The position numbers were made by a program, and so were the translations under genes. The notes under the pieces were generated by a model. It searched no databases. It was not told the origin of the DNA and worked only from the letters and a program-made list of their open reading frames with translations. From NCBI RefSeq assembly GCF_000276665.1, contig NW_004955402.1, positions 7,256,417-7,320,416 on the forward strand: a stretch of DNA of 64,000 nt. Direction: 5' to 3'. Below are positions 57,073-64,000 of the stretch, one piece after another. This DNA comes from Chinchilla lanigera. Its lineage: Eukaryota; Chordata; Mammalia; Rodentia; Chinchillidae. Positions within the stretch are counted from its first letter, which is position 1. Every line of letters starts with the position of its first letter.

Positions 57073-58955
57073 TGCAACTCAAAGTCCAAACAGTTAATAA
57101 GCCCTTCTTTAGCTTTTTAGGTTCAAAGAAATTTAAAATCCACATATTTTATTTAATTCTTCTAAAAGCATTATTCAACTTTAAAATTTGATAGTATAAA
57201 ATGTCAGACTTTAGTATTAATGGATCATGACAAGATAGACTACTTAATAGGTTTTCATCAGGTAATTACATTGATTATTACACAGTTCTTTAAAATATTG
57301 TGTTTCTCTGATTTAATTTTGTTGGCTAACTTTAATAAATAACAGCATTACTAAATTGCCTACTTCATGGTATTTTAACACCTAATCTTTTACACATTTT
57401 TAAAATTAGAAATAAAAGCTTAGAGAAACTTTAGAGTGTAACAAAGGTGGAGATCTTGTGTTCCCTAGGTTATATTGTTTAATACATAATGTCATAATAC
57501 ATTTTGTGCAGTCTTTTCTCCGGATAAACTTTGAAATGGAAGCTAGTGATAGTTCTGTGAATCTTTTTTTGTAAGTCCCATGAATCTTTATCATAAAATT
57601 CAACCATTAAAAATCAGCAGCTGTGATTTATGCATGAAAATGGAATAATCACATTCTGGGCATGTTCTGTACAATAAACATAACATATTAAAGATGTGTT
57701 TAAAGAACAAATGATAGGAAAAGGAGCAATACAGAAAAAAGAATAAAAATAGCTATTTTGAGGAAAACAAACATGGGAAAATGAGTTTATGAGAGTGTAA
57801 CTGTGGACACTGGGATGGAAGCAAAGAGAAAAGAGCAAAACGAGAAACACAGAAATTAGAAAATGCAACTATTCTAGAAACAGGGGAAGCGGTGAAACCC
57901 TGAAGCTTGTAAGGAGTTGCGTCTGTACAGGATGGCACAGGCGTGGAGGAACATGCCACTGTAAACTTAGACCTGCGTGAGCACAGCCTGTAGTCTGTGA
58001 CCTGCAGGGGCAAAGAATACAGTCGTTCTGCTCCGGCCAGGGACAGATTTCACTCCGGCTTCCAGCTGGTAACCAATCCACAAGCTGTACTTCAAGTCTA
58101 ACCTTTAGTTTTAATGCTGATCATAGGAAAAGGACTAGCTATTCCCCCTGGCCGGGTTGGGCAGAGAGGGAGGAAGTTTCCATCTCCGTGTGGTCATTTC
58201 GGAGGATTCGAGGCAGGAGGCGCTCTGCAGTTCCTTGAAGCCCTTCCGGTTCGGTGCAGTGTGGCTTATTCCCTTGCGTTATGATCTCTCTGTTTTGCAC
58301 TACGTGCATGTGAGACCTGTCTTGTTTTGACTTAGGTAATGCCTTTTGCTTTTCCAAATCATTTTCAGAGATCGGAGTATGATCAAGGTCTAAATGGTTT
58401 GTTTCCACAGAGCAGCTTGGCTTTCCCCTGCCACACGACCCACCTGCCCTATCTTGTCCCCAAAACTTCTCTAGACCAGGGGTGTTTCTTCATGAGTGTT
58501 TCTTCTAGAATACTTGCAAATTTGCAGGAAAGTTACAAGGATAGGACAGAGTTTCCGTGTGGATACCTATTGTCATGCACACCAGGGGCTTTTACCCTGG
58601 GTCTGTGGATGACTCCGGGGAGTCCACGAGCCCAGTGTTCTGTGTATAGGCAAATGCATTTCTCATTCAAGAACTGTGTAGGTTCAGACTCTCCCCTTTG
58701 TCCCATCGATCCTTTTCCTCCACAATCTTACTCTCATGTCTTCTTCCCTAATAAAGTTTCTGGCTTGGGCCGGCTCCCTGGCGGTGTGCAGGGGCAGCGT
58801 TTGCACAGGCGGACAGACACACTCACCGAGGGCTCTGGGGCACACCTCCATATTCTCTGAGCCGGGGGTTCCGTCATCCTCTAGCTGTACTGACCGATAA
58901 GTCCAGGGTCCTTCACACGTAGGAATATGCTTGCAGTAAGTACAGACCTTTTAAG
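57073..58955. other. Intronic, nothing recognised
   Basis: AT-rich up to about 57860, then mixed. The 173-codon plus frame at 58339-58860 lacks any family resemblance and is not in a spliced context. Confidence 0.45.
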
Positions 58956-58959
58956 ATCC

Positions 58960-59035
58960 CCTAGTGTGAAACTATGGTCCCTGCATCAGAATTGCCTGGG
59001 GTCCTTGTTCAGAAAAGTGTGCATTTTCACAACCC
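58960..59035 (+). repeat. Possible hAT-Charlie fragment
   Basis: GTGTGAAACTATGGTCCCTG and GCATCAGAATTGCCTGGGGT resemble a Charlie-type non-autonomous element. Short and diverged. Confidence 0.4.
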
Positions 59036-59392
59036 CTTGAAAAGATTTGGAGGCAAGCTGTGTTAAAACCATCTATGACAGATGCCTACATATCAAACAC
59101 TAACATAACAGTAAAGGCTACTTAAAAATATAAAAGCAATGCTTTTTTTCCTTTGAAGCCTTAAGGAACAAAGGCCATGAGATTACTCTTTCTGGTTTTT
59201 GTTTTGCGCCTAAGAATGCATTTATGCATTTGAGAACTTTCTTACTTGGTTAAACTTACAAAGATAAAAGATAATAGATTGGAAATCTAAGATTCTGGAG
59301 AAACTCTCCTGGTATAAACTTTCTTTGATCAGTCTTTTGAATATCTTATGTGCACTTTTTGGTGTTGTCTAATGCTAGGGGTTTTCTTTCAG

Positions 59393-59533
59393 ACTTACAG
59401 ACTCCAGTCTGCTGTTAGAAGATTATTCATCCAACTTGAGCCCCAAAACAAAGCGAGCAAAGCGCAGTCTTCCGTCTGGAGAGGAGAAGGAAAATCTGCC
59501 AAGCGACTACATGGTGCCTATTTACTCCGGGCG
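59393..59533 (+). CDS. MYOM1: Myomesin 1, exon 3
   Basis: A 141-bp exon between TTTTCTTTCAG and a GTGCGT donor, phase 2 on both sides. It encodes Gly96 (last base), residues 97-142 and two bases of Arg143. The peptide includes LTDSSLLLEDYSSNLSPKTK and GEEKENLPSDYMVPIYSG, matching the linker after the myomesin-1 head. It reads in frame with both neighbours. Not part of any known globular domain; basic and Ser-rich. Confidence 0.94.
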
Positions 59534-59811
59534 GTGCGTGCGCTTTCCCTTTCTGCTTTGACTGCTAGAAATCAGGAACGGGTGGTGTCGGAGAGTAAAG
59601 GGCGCTGGGATCTGTTGAGCACCCACCGTGGGCCGCTTGAGGAAGCGCTTAGGAAGCGTGCAGCCCCGCGTGGAGGGAGCTGTGCTCCTTGTAAAGGAGG
59701 AAGCCTATAAGGACAGGAGAGAACGGTTAGAGCCCAACGGCACATCATGAGTTGGACCGGCTTGGGAGCCGTGGATGCCAACAGCTGGAAAGTATAGCTA
59801 AGGAAAGGGTC

Positions 59812-60008
59812 ACAGGTATAAAGCGTCTGCAGTCCCAGCACTCTGGGAAGCGGGGGCAAGGGGATCACAAGTTCGAGCCAAGCCTGGGCATCTTAGCAAT
59901 TTAGTGAGACCCTGTCTCAAAACAAAAATTTTTGAAAGAGGAGTGGGGTGGGGTTGGGGATGTAGCTCAGTGTGAAGGCCCTGGGTTCAGTTCCCGGCAC
60001 TACCCCCT
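59812..60008 (+). repeat. B1-ID dimeric SINE
   Basis: A sense B1 (CACAGGTATAAAGCGTCTGC to GACCCTGTCTCAAAACAAAA) is followed by an ID (GGGGTTGGGGATGTAGCTCA to TTCCCGGCACTACC). Both halves keep their order and orientation. Confidence 0.82.
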
Positions 60009-60050
60009 CCCCCTCTTCCCAGAAAGGGTAAAATATTGAATGAGCTGGGA

Positions 60051-60083
60051 AAAAAATAGAACTAAAAAAAAAAAAATAGAACT
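60051..60083 (+). repeat. Body-less poly(A) insertion with target duplication
   Basis: AAAAAATAGAACT occurs at 60051-60063 and 60071-60083, separated only by A's. Confidence 0.55.
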
Positions 60084-60746
60084 CTAGATGATAGGTTTAG
60101 GTAGATGAAAAATATTCATTATTCACTGGGAGTAAATAAAGTCTTAATTTGAGTTACTGGCTTATATTTGTTCAATGGAAACGTGATTGTTAATCTATTT
60201 CTAGGTAAACTTCACACTAAATCACAAGACTCTGTCGCGCCAGTTTTCCCTCACAGAAGCGCATTTCGGTGGTACTAACATTGGAAGGGACTTGAGGGGG
60301 AGGTGTCTGAGACACCAGGATGAAGGCTAAGCGGGAGTGTCCTGGGCCTCCCCCAGCTCTGCAGGGTCACCTCGACTGCAGGGTCACCCCAGTCACCACA
60401 GTGGTGCTCAAAGCGCTCATCCTCCCAGAGCCAGTGGTGTGGAACGTGGATCCTCCTGGGATCAGGAAGTGACTGGTGGTGTCGGTGACCTCTTCCTGCT
60501 GTCCTGTGGTCCCCTTTCCGTTGCTCTTTCCGACTCCTTTCAGAGACCTAAGTCGTAATCGCCCTGCGTCCAGATAAGAAGGCCAGGGATAAATAACATT
60601 CGGGGTCCAGCCTTTTATCTGGGGTCCCCGGTTCCTGAACATGAACTTGCAGAGAAGCACGTGTAATGTGCTAGGTAGGCGCACCCAGAACTAGCCCCTC
60701 GCAGTGCTGTGATGGCCACCTACATACAGCAGCAGCCGGCGAGGCT

Positions 60747-60817
60747 GGAGGAGGAGGAGGGAAGAGGAAGGGGAAGAGGAAGAAGAGGAGGAGGAGGAAG
60801 AAGAGGAGGAAGAGGAA

Positions 60818-60848
<31 letters not shown>

Positions 60849-60858
60849 AGGAAGGGGG
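60747..60858 (+). repeat. 112-base pure purine tract
   Basis: Made only of G and A, mainly GGA and GAA triplets, with no pyrimidine interruption. Such mirror-like purine tracts can form intramolecular triplexes. In MYOM1 pre-mRNA the purine strand is the RNA-like strand. The open frames across it (Glu/Gly/Arg or Pro/Leu-rich) are artefacts. Confidence 0.95.
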
Positions 60859-60901
60859 TGTTTTGTGTTTTGCTTTTCTCTCGCTATGTGTGAAAAAAAC
60901 A

Positions 60902-60985
60902 CTTTAGGGATTAGAATGTAGCTCAGTGGTAGAGTATGTGCTTATCAGGTACAAGACTGTGTTCAAGCCCCAGCACTAAGGAAAT
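60902..60985 (+). repeat. ID SINE, old copy
   Basis: GGGATTAGAATGTAGCTCAG, GTGGTAGAGTATGTGCTTAT and GTTCAAGCCCCAGCACTAAG keep the ID order. Confidence 0.75.
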
Positions 60986-61387
60986 AAATACCAAGTCAGT
61001 TTAGCGCTAGCCTACAGGACAGTTTCGGGAGAATCTTCAACAAATCAATACACTGTCTCGCTAAAACATGCGATGGAATTTATAACAAAGGTATTCAAGG
61101 AGGCTAAAAGCCATCAGAATATTTGTTTTTAACAACATTAATCAGTCACTGCACAAATTTTGTCATGAGCTACCGTACTAGGCACAGCACTTTTGGATGT
61201 TACGGCTCCTCTGCTGTAATCAGTAATGAATAAAAATGTTATTTTTATGAATAGTAGCACTTCAACTAGAAATTTGATCATTCCTTCTCATTAAGAGTAA
61301 ATAGATGCAAATGAGGATTGTCACTTTGAAAACACACATTCACAACCTTTACTGTCCTAGAAAGAAGCCCAGTAGACATAAGTCTCT

Positions 61388-61545
61388 TTTTTTTCTTTGA
61401 GACAGGGTCTCGCTATGTAGTTCAGACTGGCCTTGAACTCACTCTGTAGTCCAGGCCAGCCTCAAACTCGTGGCAATCTTCCTGCCTCAGGCTCCTGAGT
61501 GATGGGATTACAGGTGTGAGCTGCCATGCCCGGCCTCTTATGCGA
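61388..61545 (-). repeat. B1-type SINE
   Basis: Reverse B1 from TTTGAGACAGGGTCTCGCTA to GAGCTGCCATGCCCGGCC, with internal duplication. Confidence 0.9.
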
Positions 61546-61739
61546 ATTTAGAACATATTTATTGTGCAGTAGATTTGGACGATGCATTGCATCAGCAGAG
61601 TTATAAAATCCAGATCAGACTCATAGACCTGTATTAGCATCACAAGCTCATGAGCTATGTCTCATTTTGCAGTGTTGTCTTTTCTGGAAGGAAAGTCATA
61701 GTTTTATGTTTTATTTTAAACTAAGTCATACTTAAATAA

Positions 61740-61900
61740 TAAGGTAACCAGGGCAATGGCCTTCAACAAGTGATCTAACTCCTCTGAGCCTTGTTACCAA
61801 CTGTCTAAATAGAAGTGATATTGTTTAGCTTGTGTGACTAGAATGAGACAGTATATGTGTAAAGCATCAGAAACATAACAGGTAGCATTGCTGTGGTCAT
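61740..61900 (-). repeat. MIR SINE
   Basis: Antisense MIR: AACTCCTCTGAGCCTTGTTA, CTAAATAGAAGTGATATTGT, then GAATGAGACAGTATATGTGT and AAAGCATCAGAAACATAACA. Confidence 0.65.
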
Positions 61901-61974
61901 GGGGACCATTATTTGTTAAGGGGAAGACCATTTCCACTAATAAGGAGGCAGCTTTCTGATTTACCGGTTTGGTT

Positions 61975-62118
61975 TTTTATTTTTTTAGTTTTTGGAGGCA
62001 GAATCTCACTATGTAGTCCAAGCTGGCCTTGAGCTCTCTATGTCACCCAGGTGGACCTTGAACTCACAGAGATCCTCCTGCCTCGGCCCCGGTAGTGCAG
62101 GGATTACACACATGACTA
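61975..62118 (-). repeat. B1-type SINE
   Basis: Reverse B1 with internal duplication (GTCCAAGCTGGCCTTGAGCT, CCCAGGTGGACCTTGAACTC). It ends about 120 bp before MYOM1 exon 4. Confidence 0.85.
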
Positions 62119-62238
62119 TTAGTCATTTTCAATGTCAGGTTTGTTCTGGGCACTGGACAATGTGTGAGGCCTGGTACCTTGAGCTTAGTAGAACTAGGCA
62201 ATCCACAGTATCTATGTCTTGGTATTATTATGTTTTAG

Positions 62239-62488
62239 GCAACTGCATGTCAGTGGAATTACGGATACAGAAGAAGAAAGGATTAAAGAAGCGGCTGCTT
62301 ACATAGCCCAGAGAAATCTCCTTGCTAGTGAGGAAGGGATCAAGGCATCCAAACAGTTCACAGCATCCAAACGGTCCGCACAATCGAAACAGGTCACATC
62401 CACCCTGGAACATGAAGAAGCACTGGAAAAGAAGTCGAGGGAAGTCACCATTCGAGAAAAGGCAGATCTCCTGTCGCTGAGAAAGACA
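62239..62488 (+). CDS. MYOM1: Myomesin 1, exon 4
   Basis: A 250-bp exon after TTATGTTTTAG, ending AGAAAGACA before GTAAGA. It enters in phase 2 and leaves in phase 0. It encodes the last base of Arg143 and residues 144-226. The peptide starts QLHVSGITDTEEERIKEAAA and has a repeat region with three six-residue units (ASKQFT, ASKRSA, QSKQVT), then REKADLLSLRKT. The human protein, as I remember it, has more such SKQ-type units here. The segment is charged and probably helical, and precedes the first immunoglobulin domain, which would be encoded to the right of this window. Confidence 0.95.
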
Positions 62489-62538
62489 GTAAGAACAGAC
62501 AACTTAATGTTACAAAAGTGGAAACGCATGTAGCAAGC

Positions 62539-62543
62539 TGTGT

Positions 62544-62578
<35 letters not shown>
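62539..62578 (+). repeat. (TG)n microsatellite
   Basis: About 20 TG units with one GA interruption, about 50 bp past the exon 4 donor. Confidence 0.95.
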
Positions 62579-62581
<3 letters not shown>

Positions 62582-62709
62582 AGATACAGATGGATTTATT
62601 TCAAATGAAGAGATAAGTGGCCTATGGAGTGACAAAACTGAAGAAAAGGAAAGAGACATGAAAATGTGCAGGCCAAAGAAAATTTTAAACTTAAGTGGGT
62701 TTTTTTTTG

Positions 62710-63812
62710 TTGTTGTTGTTGTTGTTTTTTATTTTAAAGAGAGGAAAAAAAATAAAAACAATACAGAATTTCAAAACAAGATGATAGGAAATTAAAAAAA
62801 AATGATAGAAAATTAACAATGGTTGTTATATTGCATATTGTTATCTTCAAAACAGTTGCTCAGATTACCGGGTACAGGCATGCAAAATTGATCAAACAGT
62901 ATGAGCAATAATTGATCCTTTCAGTGAACCAATAGAAATTAGTAGTACAGTTCTCTTAGCTATCTTGTGTATATACACATACCTTTTTTCCTTCCTTCTT
63001 TTCTCTTTTGCCCCATCCCAGTTGTTCTTTCCTTTTGGGCAGTGCCTTTCCTTTTCACTATATCTATTGTACCTTTTGGATCTTATTTACTTTTCAGCTT
63101 CTTACACTAGGGAGACAATGTGATGTTTACCCATGTAAGTCTGAGTTATTTCACTTATGAGTATGGTCTCTAGTTGCATCTACTTACCTATAATAAGTCT
63201 CAGGTTTATCTTTCTTCGTAGCTGAGTAATATTCCATTGTATGAAAATAGCACATCTTTTTTATCCATTCCTCGGTTGATGGGCATTTGGGTTGTGTCCA
63301 AGATTTAGCTATGACAAATTGTGCTGCTATAAACATGGGTGCACATATATCACTGTGGTACAATGTTTTTAATTCTTCTTGGAAAATACCCAGAAGGGGA
63401 ATAGTTGGGTCAAATGGGACCTCTAGTCCTAGTTTTTGAGAATCTCCACACTGATTTCCACAGTGATTGCACAAGTCTACACTCCCACCAACAGCAGAGA
63501 AGTGTTCCTTTTCCCCCATAGCCCCTGCAGCATTTGTCATGTTGATTTCTTGATGATAGCCATTCTTTCTGGGGTGAGATGGAATCTCAGTGTTATTTTA
63601 ATTTTCATTTCTCAAATGACCAATGATGTTGAACATTTTTTCATATATTTATTTGCCATATGTATTTCTTCATCTGAGAAGTATATAATCATCTCAGATG
63701 CCCATTTTTGGATTGGGTCTTTGAATTTTGGGGGTCTGACTTTTTAAAATTCTTTACATGTTCTAGATAGAAGTCCTTTGTCTGAGGGACAGTTGGCTAA
63801 GATTTTTTTTCC
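62710..63812 (-). mobile_element. 5'-truncated L1 with ORF2 C-terminus and 3' UTR
   Basis: Antisense to MYOM1. The 3' UTR occupies 62710-63180. The ORF2 C-terminus follows (minus strand), with peptide pieces FDPTIPLLGIFQEELKTLYH and NCWTQPK-like CPSTEEWIKK that are typical of L1 ORF2 ends. It belongs to the same subfamily as the copy at 25805. Stops break the frame. Confidence 0.85.
62781..62814 (+). repeat. Short duplication around an A run in L1
   Basis: ATGATAGGAAATT at 62781-62793 recurs as ATGATAGAAAATT at 62802-62814, separated only by A's. The related L1 at 55530 has a single copy, so this was acquired by this copy. Confidence 0.6.
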
Positions 63813-63829
63813 CATCAAAAGAAATTACT

Positions 63830-63932
63830 GGGGGTTGGGGATACAGCTCAGTGGCATAGGCGCTTGTCTGGCAAGCCTGAGGTTATGAGTTCGATTCCCA
63901 GTACCAAAAAAAAAAAAAAAAAAAAAAAAAAG
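63830..63932 (+). repeat. ID SINE
   Basis: Sense ID (GGGGTTGGGGATACAGCTCA, GAGTTCGATTCCCAGTACC) with a 27-base A tail. AGAAATTAC and AGAAGTTAC flank it. Confidence 0.93.
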
Positions 63933-64000
63933 AAGTTACCAACAGACTGAAAAGTAAATTTAAGTTTTATACCCCATGGAATTCCATATTTTAAAGAAAG

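Larger units (their letters stand above)
41373..59392 (+). other. MYOM1: MYOM1 intron 2
   Basis: An 18-kb intron between phase-2 junctions. It holds most of the repeats listed for 42-59 kb. CpG content rises at about 46500-47560 and 48500-49100, partly explained by an L2 copy. I found no alternative exon with both splice signals and a conserved reading frame. Confidence 0.85.
59534..62238 (+). other. MYOM1: MYOM1 intron 3
   Basis: A 2.7-kb phase-2 intron that contains several SINEs and the purine tract. Confidence 0.9.
62489..64000 (+). other. MYOM1: MYOM1 intron 4, start
   Basis: From the GTAAGA donor to the window edge. Mostly a minus-strand L1. Confidence 0.9.

Noticed and set aside
58339..58860. 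173-codon plus-strand frame in MYOM1 intron 2
   Set aside because: No resemblance to a known protein, low-complexity composition, and no evidence of an exon boundary at either end.
60709..60921. Glu/Gly/Arg-rich and Pro/Leu-rich frames
   Set aside because: Translations of the pure purine tract and its complement.
62228..62529. Minus-strand frames opposite MYOM1 exon 4
   Set aside because: Shadows of the coding exon; the plus frame has matching splice sites and family identity.

Overview
The window looks like nuclear DNA of a placental mammal, specifically a rodent outside the mouse/rat group. It is dense in short tRNA-derived ID-type SINEs, B1-type SINEs and fused B1-ID dimers, and I saw no B2 SINEs, which mouse-related rodents carry in large numbers. 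The ID consensus here (tRNA-like head, then a GGTACCGGAG-type end and an A tail) does not match the squirrel or kangaroo-rat forms I know, so a beaver (Castor) is my best guess. The species is inferred, not proven.

Two protein-coding genes are supported, arranged head to head. On the minus strand at the left is the 5' part of a non-muscle/smooth-muscle myosin regulatory light chain, best called MYL12A: coding exons at 1800-1961 and 2399-2597, and a CpG island with an inferred non-coding first exon near 8071-8160. Its last exon lies beyond the left edge. On the plus strand at the right is the 5' part of MYOM1 (myomesin 1, sarcomeric M-band): an inferred non-coding exon 1 at about 37195-37359 behind a muscle-type promoter, then coding exons at 41059-41372, 59393-59533 and 62239-62488. 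These encode residues 1-226, before the first Ig/Fn3 domains. The MYL12A-MYOM1 head-to-head order matches human 18p11.31 as I remember it. The broadly expressed gene has a CpG-island promoter with ETS-like sites, while the striated-muscle gene has a CpG-poor promoter with CArG-, MEF2- and E-box-like sites.

The roughly 29 kb between the two promoters and the MYOM1 introns are mostly transposon-derived: L1 3' ends of the lineage-specific type, older L1M, L2, MIR, MLT1-like LTRs, a MER5-like DNA transposon relic and a truncated RPL13A retropseudogene. A young family of ERVL-MaLR LTRs is present as two solo LTRs (12170-12541, 53395-53757) and one complete LTR-internal-LTR element (23051-25223) whose LTRs differ at only about 2% of positions.

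Other structures worth noting are a near-perfect 59-bp tandem repeat at 10008-10178, a 112-base pure purine tract at 60747-60858, a 35-bp duplicated block inside the MYL12A 5' region, and five places where a short target duplication flanks only an A or T run. I found no bacterial-type systems, CRISPR arrays or functional small RNA genes. Most long open frames outside the listed exons are chance or repeat-derived.
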